Origin: Argyresthia goedartella
Lineage: Eukaryota; Arthropoda; Insecta; Lepidoptera; Argyresthiidae
Direction of reading: 5' to 3'
Length of the DNA stretch: 64,000 nt
NCBI GenBank assembly: GCA_949825045.1
Contig: OX463814.1
Coordinates: 37,032,383-37,096,382, forward strand
Under the pieces are notes generated by a model, which was not told the origin of the DNA, did no database searches, and worked only from the letters and a program-made list of their open reading frames with translations. Positions 44,290 to 55,039 of this stretch are shown piece after piece; the first letter of the stretch is position 1, and each line of letters starts with the position of its first letter. The translations under genes were made by a program, and so were the position numbers.

Positions 44290-46092
44290 TATTCACAACA
44301 GATCGTCTAAATTCATCTCCATATGAAGCAGACTATTAAAAAATAACACTAGCGTCAGTAAGGTATATTTAAAATTTCATCATGTATATCCCCAGGACAT
44401 TGAAAAGCGTTTAAATTATTTAACTTAAAAATACGGAAGACTTGTGGGGTATATCAGTCAAAGTCATTGGTTCAGTAATTCTTGTTATAGCCCCACACTT
44501 AGCTGATATATTCAATAAATGTGTTGACGATGGGGCTTTTCCAGACCTCATGAAACACAGTAAACTGATACCTCTGTTCAAGTCGGGAGATAAGGGTGAT
44601 CCTTAAAATTTTAGACCAATATCTGTTCTTACAACACTAAGTAAAATATTTGAAAAGATTATACTCAATCAAATACCACTTCAACCGTACAAAACAACTC
44701 CACGACAAACAATTCGGTTTCTCTGGGGGTAAATCGACTATGGATGCAGGTTTACCCTTATATCTCATATTTATTCTGCATGGGAGGCCGCACAGGATGC
44801 TATCAGAGTATTTTGCGACCTGTCGAAGGCGTTTGATTGTGTTGATCATAATACGCTATTAATTAAATTAAATCATTACGGAGTTAAAAATAAAGCGTTG
44901 CATCTACTAAGATCATACCTAAGCAATATAATCCAAAAGGCTAACGGCGTTAAACCTAATGGATCGGGTGTAAAAATTAGCGTTCCACAAGGTTCCATAT
45001 TATGCCCTTTCTTATTCCTGGTATATATTAGCGATCTGCCTTTCATGGTGGAGAAATTAACTGACAAAAAGGAGATTTTGATGATGTTAATGGTGTAATG
45101 TCTTTACCCTTGAATTGGTTCACAGTTAATAAATTATTGTTAAACGCTGGTAAACACAAGTGTATAAAATTCTCACTTCCAAATGTCAGGCAAGTTGAGA
45201 CCAGTTTAGTCTTAGACAACAGCACGTTAGAATTAGTAAATGAAACGAAGTTTCTTGGAATAACGATTGATAGCAAATTGCAGTGGGGACCCCACATAGA
45301 TAAATTAGCTGGTAAATTAAGTTCTGCGGCTTACGCTGTTAGGAACATCAGACAAAGCAAGGATGTGGCTACATCTAGGCTTGTATATTTTAGTTACTTT
45401 CATAGTGTCATGTCCTATGGTATTTTGTTGTTGGGGAAAGCAGCGGATATTCAAATTATAAAAAAGAGCTATTCGAGCAATTTATAATTTAAAACGAACA
45501 GACTCCTTAAGAGAGCCTTTTAAAGAAATTGACTTACTAACTGTAACTAGTCAATTTATTTTGGAAAATATAATGTATGCACGCAAGAACCTTACAACAT
45601 TTTCCAAACTTAGCGATAGCTGTAATGATAACCTAAGAAATAATCACAGACTGACTATGTGCGCCCCGATTTAGACTCGCGAAGGTTAGCAATTCTTTCA
45701 ACGGTCAGTGCATTCTCTACTACAATAAGATACAGCATGATAAAGCATGTAAAGCAACTTTGTCGAAAAAGGGATATTACAATGTTCAAGATTACCTAAA
45801 TGACAGGACTGTATGGGGTTAATCTAGCTCAACACAGACCTTGCTATTAATAATTTCGTAATTATTTATTCTTGCTTATTAATCATAAGTTCATAACATT
45901 TTTTTTTTTCATATTTGTATTAGTTAAGCACAACCTATTTTTAAAAGAGATCTAAAAATCAATCTGTGGGAGCTTCTACGCCCTCCTTCTCCCACAGTGG
46001 TCCAATGTAGAGAAGAGGCAAAAAATGACGTTTGCGCTAAGTATATGTAAATATCTACAGCAATAAAGTACTTTGACTTTGACTTTGACTTT
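44290..46092 (+). pseudogene. LINE reverse transcriptase, second copy, plus strand
   Basis: 5'-truncated copy of the LINE at 33706-37770. It carries PHLADIFNKCVDDGAFPD-like sequence at 44500, FCDLSKAFDCVDH-equivalent sequence near 44810, VPQGSILCPFLFLVYI near 44980, and the NVRQVETSLVLDNSTLELVN segment near 45180. The region that should hold the FADD catalytic box is deleted (near 45065). Several frameshifts and stops (for example TAA at 44605). The 3' end has the (TTTGAC)n tail at 46073-46092. The site corresponding to the SINE insertion in copy 1 is empty here. Confidence 0.85.
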
Positions 46093-46154
46093 GAGCAGTG
46101 AGACACAATATAGGCTATGTAAAAAAAATAAAAAATTGAGCTACGTGTTTGTCA
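46093..46154. other. Short flank
   Basis: AT-rich sequence between the LINE tail and the hairpin. Confidence 0.4.
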
Positions 46155-46213
46155 TTTGCATTTTTTTATAACACAAGTAACACATACTTACTTGTGTTAT
46201 AAAAAAATGCAAA
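46155..46213. repeat. Perfect 26-bp hairpin, 7-base loop
   Basis: Arms 46155-46180 and 46188-46213 are exact reverse complements (TTTGCATTTTTTTATAACAC and the remaining 6 bases). No flanking element is recognised. Confidence 0.95.
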
Positions 46214-47339
46214 GTTCAATAATGGGAGTACATCCCCTGGAACTGGATTTGGAGATAGAGCGGACGCGAGGACGCACGCGCCAGTCTTTGAGAGAAAGAT
46301 ATTGCGTATCAATGTGCGAATTCAGGTGAGGTCGTTGCAGTACATATCTATAACTAACACCTCAATTAACCATAACCAAAACGACTTAAATTTTCTTTAG
46401 GGTCATCAGTTGAATTATCAACATATTTATTGCGCCGCAACGTCGGCTCATAATAATATACATATCTAAAACTCAATTATCTACGTCATGAAGGTGTAAT
46501 TTCATACGAATTACATAATAATGTATAGACAAGTGTTGCATATACTGAGGAGTTGGAGATGGGAGTTTCATATTCTGTGAAATCACGTATCGTGTTGTCC
46601 CGATGAATGATGAAGTGTTTATTGGTTGTCAATCACGGTGGTTTGACTTTTGTTGCAAAACGAGTTTCAAATGACATTTTCATATTTTTTACAAAGGTTT
46701 CTGTCCTGTTATTAAACATATATATCCAAGTACCCTAATAGGTGCATTCAACCGGCAAGTGAGTTGGTAATTGATCCCAGTTTTAAGCCCAGCTATCCGA
46801 GAGGCAACAACAATAAACAGATAAAATCTGAGTAGAGCGCAAACAGCCAACAAACTTGTAATTGTGCGAAGTCAGACAATATAGAATCGATGAAGATAAA
46901 TTGCATTGGAAAAAGATGAGTGCATAATATCGCATTAAATAATGCTCCTGACCCATAAATGAAACGCTCAACCATGAATAACTATTATGACAAAAGCTTT
47001 TACGTCGCCTTCTCATCGTCGTACTTCTACAGGATAGAAAATAAATCATATCTTCAGCAGCTGAAATCTACAAAATCCAGAAATGAACTCCGCAGAGTAT
47101 TTTAAGAGGAAACTGGCCTAGTAGGCTATTACTTCCACGTCTGCCATGACAAAGAAAAGTATCTAAAAGACTACAAGAAGAAAGAACATTCAAAAACAAC
47201 TGCACTCCAAAATCCTAATACTACTTAACAAATTTTCCTATATTGGCTTTAGGCAGAATAGTCCGTCGATTGAATGCCGCACCCTTGTTTCTTTTAGATA
47301 ACCAGTGATCTAAGAGAAAAAAATAATTACTATTAGATA
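46214..47339. other. Unannotated stretch
   Basis: No identifiable gene. 47040-47220 could be decayed upstream LINE sequence, but no motif supports it. Confidence 0.4.
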
Positions 47340-48089
47340 TTCGACTTCCCAAACCAACTCACAGTTCTAGCAACATATTGGTCACCGTCTTTCACAGACA
47401 CCAGCAATTTCATAGAATCTTTGGACCTTATGTTGTCTTCTAACGCTGGCTCCCAAAACCTGATTTTTGCAGGAGATATAAATATAAATTTGTTTGAAGA
47501 AACTGACAGTCCAGACTACTATTCTCTATTATCAGAAAAGGGTCTAAAAGCGTTAATAACTAAACCCACGAGAAATAACAATTGCCTGGACCATATTTTC
47601 GTACGCTTAAACCAAGAGACCGAGGGCATTGTCTGTAACAGTACCATAACAGATCACCGAGCTACAATCGGAAGTCTTTCACTCGTCAAAAAACAAGCAC
47701 CAAAGCGTCCAATCACTAAAATTGATTTCTCAGCCATTGCAAACGAGCTGAGTAATCTAAACTGGTCAGGTGTTTTAAATGAACTCGATCCTTCACTGAG
47801 TGCCCAAACATTTACTAACATAATCTCAAACACGATCAAAACACACACTACCTCATTAACAGTAAGCCGTCGCAAATACGCTATAAAACCATGGATCACC
47901 CCAGGCCTTATACGTTGCATGAGACACAGGGACTTGTTGCATTTGCGAACTCATAAAGATCCCAATAACATAATACTTCAAATATCATATAAAAGGTATC
48001 GCAACTACTGCAATGATCTCTTAAAACGCTTAAAATACATTTATAATAACGCTAGCCTTGCTAAAAGTAAAAACAACCCACAAAAGTAA
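47340..48089 (+). pseudogene. LINE-3 endonuclease C-terminal half
   Basis: VLATYWSPSFTDTSNF and LIFAGDININLFEE (metal-binding Asp region), NNCLDHIFVR and TITDHRATIG (SDH-type box), then the linker KPWITPGLIRCMRHRD. The TAA at 48087 is followed by two compensating frameshifts up to 48294. The upstream half of the nuclease is missing. Confidence 0.8.
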
Positions 48090-48169
48090 TGGCATACTAT
48101 CAAAACCATTTGTGACCTAAATAAACAAAAAGAACCCTGTAACGAAATACTTAAACCAAGGACACAGTC

Positions 48170-49886
48170 GAGGACTCACTAAATCATTTCAACCAATATT
48201 TTACTAGCATTGGACAGTCGTTAGCTAACACTACCATGGACAAGCTCAATTCAGACGAAGCAGAACTCTCTAAAAGGAATTGATCTAACCGAAATGCCTG
48301 CCTCAAACTCATTTTTTCTTCAACCAACTACCGAGAGCGAAGTAGAAACCCTTATCTTCAATAGCAAGTCCGAAAGCTCACCAGGGATTGATGACATCCA
48401 TAACAAACTACTAAAAATCATCTCAAAACAAATATTAGTACCACTGACTCACATATTTAATAGTAGCATATCAGCTGGGCGCTTTCCACAGTGCTGGAAA
48501 AAAGCAGCGATAATACCAATCTTCAAGGGCGGTCAAAGAAAGGAACCCTGCAACTATCGTCCAATTTCACTACTAAGCGCTCTCTCCAAGCTGCTGGAAA
48601 AGGTTGTCAACAAACGCCTTATAGCATATCTAGAATCACGCCAACTATTAGCTGAAGGACAGTACGGGTTTCGCCGAGGCAGGTCTACGGAGGGTGCAGT
48701 CACGGACCTTCTCAAGGTTGTCAGCACAGAGCTGGATAGGGGCAAGGCTTGTGTCGGCATATTCCTGGACCTGGCCAAGGCTTTTGACACTGTCTCACCA
48801 ACCATATTGTCACGTAGGCTGGAAGCCATTGGCATCAGAGGGATCGCCTTGGAATGGTTCTCCAGCTACTGAACCCAGTGTATCAAAGTTGGTCAACACA
48901 TCAGCCCATGGAGCAGCATACCATTTGGTGTGCCGCAGGGCAGTGTCCTCGGCCCGACCCTCTTCCTAATTTACATCAATGAAATCTGCAACTTGTTCAG
49001 ACATAAAAAGGAAGTGGACGTGTTCTGTTACGCCGATGAAACTGCTCTGATATGCTGCGGAGAGTCATGGGAACAGACTCACAAACTGGCTACGACCTGC
49101 AAGCGCGATGTCAATAACTGGCTTCAGAATAGTCTACTGACATTAAACACTAGCAAAACAAAATTTATCAGTTTTCATAAGACAGCCGCATCCCAACCAC
49201 CCCCCGAATTCGAAACTGTTATGCTACACTCTTGCCCGACTGATTCTCATACATGCGACTGTCCCGGCATATCTAGAGTGGCGCAGATTAAGTATCTGGG
49301 AGTTAACCTGGACGAGAAGTTGACTTTTGCACCTCATGTCTCTAGTATGGCGAGCCGGGTACGCAAACTAATCCCAATATTTAAGCACTTGCGACAGGGA
49401 GCTGATCCGGAAGTTTTGAGGCTGGTCTACCTGTCCTTCTGTCAGTCCTTGCTTGTATACTGCATCACAGCATGGGGAGCCACACACAAAACCACGCTCA
49501 TAACTCTGGAACGAGCACAGCGATCGATCCTAAAAGTGATGACGAGGAAACCGTTCCGCTACCCCACAAAATCAATCCTCAGCGAATGCAATGTACTTTC
49601 AGTACGCCAACTTTACATTCTCAGGGCATCACTTCTCCAGCACAGAATTTCAATTAATGCAGAGGATTTCCCCCGTCTCTTGTAAAAAAGAATTTATAGG
49701 GTGCAGCTGCCAGCAGTGAACACGACATTTGCGAAAAGGTTCAGTTTCTTCGCTTTGCCACACCTATACAATACAATATGCAAGCACAACGAAGTCAAAA
49801 CTACCACTGTACGCGAGTTAAGGGTTAAGCTCTTGAAGTGGCTAGTGACATTAGATTATGATTCCACTGAAGCGCTTCTAGTCTAA
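48170..49886 (+). pseudogene. LINE-3 reverse transcriptase with YADE in the active site
   Basis: FKGGQRKEPCNYRPISLLS, FLDLAKAFDTVS, MPQGSVLGPTLFLIY, then the catalytic box reads FCYADETALI: the second Asp of YADD is Glu (GAA at 49038-49040). Downstream are KYLGVNLDEKLTF, VYCITAWGATHK and a C-terminus ending EALLV at 49886. In-frame stops occur at 48870 (after FSSY) and 49683. The small number of lesions suggests moderate age. The Asp-to-Glu change would be expected to impair polymerisation. Confidence 0.85.
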
Positions 49887-50228
49887 AACTTCTCTTTCTA
49901 AAACAAATTCAGAATTGCTTATTTACTTATTTATCTATCCTTATCCCTAATTATATATAGATATATATTGTTTATGTGTATAGTATATTTTATATTACTA
50001 TTTCAGTGGTCTGGGAGGGTTTGGTCACCTTGGTATGTAAGAGTTCCCTAATTATAATTACTTTTTATTTTATTGCTGTTGCTATCCCAAACTCAGGAGA
50101 ACACAACATTGAAATTTCATTATAGACCTCCACGATACAGGTTATACCTAGTGTGTGGGTCATAAGCATAATATTAGACTGTTACATAACTTTCTGGTAA
50201 ATAAATATATTTTTATTTTTATTTTTTT

Positions 50229-50404
50229 TTAATATTGACGATAAAAGAGTATACTCGAACATAGCGTACATTCAGGACTGCTTTAATTTGCAAGAGTATC
50301 TAAACCACCTATCAGCTTATTATTTACGTAATAGGATATTAATATTAACAAAACATTAACCAAATGTAACATAAACAGCTTTATTATATTATTTCATAGA
50401 GTAT
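50229..50404. other. Spacer
   Basis: AT-rich. Nothing recognised. Confidence 0.4.
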
Positions 50405-51780
50405 AGCCTTAATGCTGTATGCGTCACAAATCGAGGAACCAACGACACCAGACACCTACGATCCAAGAGCAGATAGACTAGAAGACGAACTGTTACCTGC
50501 GGTAACAGAGAGTGAAGTCCGACATGCTCTTAGCCAAATGAAACGGGGTAAGGCATCTGATGATGGTGTATATGTATGTGGAGATGTTGCAAACAGGATC
50601 TCTAGAAATACTTATACCTCTTTCCATGCTTTACAACAAATTTATGTATGAATGCAATACTCCGAAGGCGTGGGGTAACGCAATAATCACAATTCTCCAT
50701 AAAAAAGGCGATAAGTGCAATCTGGGCAACTATCGTCCTATCAGCCTCCTCCATTATTTGCTAAGGTCCTTTATAACAGGTTAACACCAACAGAGCAGGC
50801 GGGCTTCCGGAGTGGCTACTCAACCATGGACCACATTCACGCAGTCAAACAACTGATGGAGAGATGCCGAGAGTATAACCGGTCCATGTGCCTGGCCTTT
50901 GTCGATTACAAAAAGGCATTCGACAGCATCGAGCACTGGGCCGTGTTTCATTCTCTCCATCGGTGTAATATTGACAAGCGATACGTGGATATCCTCCGGG
51001 AGCTCTACCGGAATGCAAATCTTCAAGTACGAATGCACAACCTTTCTGACTTCGTGCCAATCTGGCGGGGTGTCCGCCAGGGGGACAAAATCTCCCCAAA
51101 ACTATTAACTGGTGTGCTCAAAATTTGCTGAAGATACTCGACTAGGAAGGGCAGGGAATTAACATCTAAGGCCGATGTATATCACATTTACGCTTTGCCG
51201 ACGACCTCATCCTCCTTGCCGAGAACTATGTGGATCTTCAGACTATGCTCGACAACCTGCATAAACCTTCGCTTGCATTAGGCCTCAGGATGAACGTATC
51301 CAAGTTTAAGATAATGTAAAATATTGCGGGTCCTAAACCTAACATAATCACTGCCAGCTAGAGACAATAGCCAACTACATCTACCTTGGACCCAGTTTAT
51401 CTTTTGGCAAACACTCGCAAGTGAAGGAAATCTTGAGACGCATCCAGTGGGTTGGGCTACTTTTGGCAAAATAGAAGACGTCTTAAGGTCTAAAATACCC
51501 CAATGCCTTAAAACCAAGGTGTTCAACCAATGTGTTCTGCCTATTCTCATTTACGGATCCGAAACATGTTCGCTCACAAAAGAATTCATGCAAAATCAGA
51601 GTAGCACAATGGGCAATGGAGCGTGCCATGCTCGGATTCTCCCTTCTCGACCGAATACCCAAGACGATCTTACCTATTTTTTTGGGCGCCAGTGGACGAG
51701 GCTTGCACAGGACCATGTCAACTGGCGTACTGAAGAGGAGGCCTATACTCAATAGTGGATGCGGGAGGCTGAATAGATAG
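50405..51780 (+). pseudogene. RTE-like LINE reverse transcriptase, decayed
   Basis: Fragments in shifting frames: ESEVRHALSQMKRGKASD, HKKGDKCNLGNYRPISLL, LTPTEQAGFRSGYSTMDHIH, FVDYKKAFDSIEH, RGVRQGDKISPKL and, near 51195, RFADDLILLAENYVDLQ. The QGDxISPKLF and FADDLxLL wording is characteristic of RTE-clade LINEs and differs from the Jockey/CR1 LINEs around it. Late C-terminal pieces (QCVLPILIYGSETC) reach about 51600. Frameshifts near 50575, 50760 and 51125. Confidence 0.8.
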
Positions 51781-51824
51781 ATAGCCTTAATATCAGACAG
51801 CCTCATATTTAAGAGTACACTCCA

Positions 51825-52690
51825 TTTGTGATCTGGGGGCTATCTAGGACGCTAAGCTTACTTTTAAAGAACACATAGAATACATCACAAATAAGGCGTT
51901 TTGTTTTGTTTTAAGAGTCAGTAAACCATTCACTGAAATTGACTGTGTACGTGTTCTGTATTTTGCATATGTCAGAAGCATCCTCGAGTATTGCTGTACG
52001 ATCTGGAATCCTCAGTGCTAGTATATTTAAATATGATCGAAATAATACAGAAAAAATCTGAAACAACAAAGTTTCCGTGACAGATTTCAAACTGATGATT
52101 ATGCAGAGGAATGCCGTCATCATTATATCCTCAACCTCGAATCTCGCCGAGCCATGTTAGATGTGCAGCTTCTGTATAACGTTTGTCAATGGTGTTATTG
52201 ATTGCCCAGATCTAGTTGATGCTCTACTCAGGCTGAATGCTCCGTAGACCCGTACTCGTCACACGAAACTCTTCAACGTTCCTCTGGCTCATATAAACTA
52301 AGCTGCTAACACCATCAGCCGCCGCTTGCCACGCACTTATAACATATTGTTTTCTGAATTGGACATCTTCCACAACTATTCAAATATCTAACATATCAGA
52401 TACTGATAAGTTAATTGAATAATCAAATAATATTCTCTTTATTTCCTACACACACAAATAGACAATGGACATCATCCCCTCCGTGTTTTTTTTATTTTTC
52501 TTTTGTTTTATTCATATTTGTAATAATCAGACGCCTATTATTATTTTTTGTAAGATTATTGCTTACCCTATTTAATGTTAAGATCGTATAATAAGAGTCC
52601 TTAATTGGCCTATGTCATATATTAACTTTAAGTACTTTAGATTGTATCGCGCTGTGGACTCAGTTCTCAAATAAACAAATAAAGTAATAA
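51825..52690 (+). pseudogene. Jockey-like LINE C-terminus and 3' UTR
   Basis: DAKLTFKEHIEYITNKAF, YVRSILEYCCTIWNPQC and LNLESRRAML in mixed frames, matching the region after the YADD box of the LINE at 26545 (DAKLTFDAHIAHITKKAY). The 3' UTR ends AAATAAACAAATAAAG near 52690. 5'-truncated and full of stops. Confidence 0.75.
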
Positions 52691-52724
52691 ACAGATAACC
52701 GGTAATTTGGCAGACGTTATATAC

Positions 52725-54330
52725 CTCTTAGAAAGGAGATATAAATGAAGAATAGCAGTACTCACTAAGAAATGAATTAGAGTTGGTTGGCATTCCAGAA
52801 TCCCCTAATGAAAAGCTGTACTATAGTGCCTGCTGCTATCAGGAAAACTTGCTGTCGATATTAAAAGAGTCGGCCCCCATATAACAAAATTGTCTCGGGA
52901 GAAGTTAAACGAGGCGATAATATAACTTCTAATGGTAATTCCATTTCTTAGAAAGGCACACCGTGACCGCTTTCTGAAAAACGCAAAATCTCGTCGCAAT
53001 CTCAAAACTTCAGACTTAGAATTCTACGGCCTTTTCAGTAACATATAAGTGAATGAACGCCTTACAATAATTAATTGATTAATATGTCGAGAAACGAAAT
53101 CACGCGCACAGCTAAACACCTGGGTGCCCACTGGGTTTTCAATAGTAAAATCTTCATACAACGTGCTGAAGGAGAGAAGGCTGTTCACATCGAATCAATT
53201 AAGAAACTGGATGCTCGGTTTAGCACCGTTTATACTGTGTCTTTACTACATTTGATTACTTAGCAGCAGAATATGGCCTGATTCCAGCTATGACACAACC
53301 AACAGGACAAGATTCATGGTTAGACCATATTTTTATTTCTCATAAAACGAAAGCAGAGTATTGTTTGTAAAACCGATATAACAGACCATAATGTGAAATC
53401 AGAAATTGTAGCAATCAACTGGACCAAGGTTACAGGACGAGATGATGTCGAGAAAGAAACCAATATTTTTATGGAATACATCACATCAATCTTAAGTAAG
53501 AACATAAAAATCTTATTTATCAATAAATAAACAAACGAAATGAATGAAATGAAATCAAAGTACTCCATTAAACCATGGATCACTCCCAGTCTTATAAAGC
53601 GTATGAAGAATCGGGTCGCATTACATGCCATACACAGAAAAGATCCCGAAAACCCCATACTGAAAAAAAAATACTTTAGATACAGAAACTTCTGTACAAA
53701 CTTGCTGACTCAATCAAACATGAATACAAAAAACAATACCGTTACAATCCGAAAAAAACTATGGTCTAAGATAAAAGATATCTGCTATACAAAAGTCCTT
53801 AAAAGTTCTGTGACAAGTTAACTAACAATAGAATATATTGATCTTACATCAGCAAATAAATGCAATGACTATTTTCAACGATAGATAGGCCAAAAAACTA
53901 GCGAACGAAACCCTTAGTACCCTGGGCGAAACGGAGGACTCTTTGGCTTCAAAAAGGACTGCCGCAGCTGAATCCGTACCGTCTTTATTCCTAAACCCTA
54001 CAGATACATTTGATTCAAAATAATTATAAAAATCTACCAACTAAAAGTGCTCCGTGTCTCAATGGGATAAAAAATTGGTTAATTAAACGATTAAAAGTGT
54101 CACTGACAAGCCCCCTAGTCCATATATGCAACATAAGTATGTCGAAAGGAAACTTTCCAGAGACCTATAAATCTGCTACCAATCCATAAAAGTTGCCCTA
54201 AAAATGACCCAGCCAACTAACGCCCCATAACCCTTTTTGCCACGTTCTCAAAAGTACTAGAAAAAGTTGTGAATAAATGACTTGTTAATTTTATAGAGAG
54301 TCAAAACTTATTATATCGGATGAGATAGCT
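52725..54330 (+). pseudogene. Decayed LINE: ORF1, endonuclease and RT start
   Basis: Three parts in order. 52750-53240 is an ORF1-like protein (ELVGIPESPNEKL, then VNERLT and RAEGEKAVHIES, typical of the FP/L1-ORF1-like nucleic-acid-binding domain of Jockey-type LINEs). 53260-53520 is the endonuclease end (SWLDHIFISHKTKAE). 53540-54325 is the linker KPWITPSLIKRMKNR and early RT motifs (KGNFPETYKSA, PITLF, TFSKVLEKVVNK). It is clearly related to LINE-3 (KPWITPGLIRCMRHRD). Every part carries stops and frameshifts, and the RT core is missing. Confidence 0.72.
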
Positions 54331-55039
54331 GGCAACACTTGCCGTACGAACATAAGCTCCACGTGTAAATAAAAAAAAATGCAAATTCCTTCTTAGAAAT
54401 AAAAAATATAGGCTGAAAGTGTAAAATAACTTAGGAATGAGGTGATGATACTATAAAACCCATAAAGAAATAGTTACAAGTGAAAATAATAGTGAAAAAT
54501 AACTTTACCCTGTGAAGCTGGCTAAACATAAACAAATACAGCTATTAAAACTCAGTGTTGAAGTGTCACCAGTGAATTGTCCTAACGCGATTATTATACG
54601 TACGAGACAACACTGAAAAATCCATATTAGTGATAATCAACAAGATTTTAACCTAAAAATACCTATTCAAATACAAATCCGCATCTAACGACCAAGTAGT
54701 ACCGCTGTGAAAGTGCCACCTATGAACGAGTAGCTAAATCCCAAAGCTCCTGCGCATTGACAACAACCAGCATCTATAGACCGCGAGCAGCGTCATCTAT
54801 GAACAAGTAGCGAAAACCTAAAACTAGCTCCCACGAAATTTACCAGTGTTCACAAAGACAACTATAAGCTACCGTACACAAGAGGGCAGAACAGGTTGAA
54901 ACTAAAACACAAGTACTGTGACCGCTAGTCACGTAGTGCAGAGCTGATGGGAGTAAATGAGGGGAGAATGATATCCATACAACATAATACTGTGAAAATA
55001 ACTAAAGTAAACCAATCTGGCTAAAGTAAACCAATCTGG
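54331..55039 (-). other. Probable 3' UTR/LTR of the minus-strand BEL element
   Basis: Directly downstream (minus sense) of the BEL/Pao pol remnant. It has internal imperfect repeats (TTCATAGATGACGC and TTCATAGGTGGCAC) and no coding capacity. LTR boundaries cannot be set because no second LTR copy is in the window. Confidence 0.4.

Larger units (their letters stand above)
47340..50228 (+). mobile_element. LINE-3, 5'-truncated, nearly readable in one frame
   Basis: Endonuclease C-terminal half, reverse transcriptase and 3' UTR of a Jockey/CR1-group LINE. The coding pieces 47421-48089, 48294-48872, 48930-49685 and 49701-49886 are all in the same frame, separated by stops. The 3' UTR contains CCACGATACAGG (50130) and CTAGTGTGTGGG, shared with SINE tails, and ends in (TTTTA)n at about 50228. 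Confidence 0.85.
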
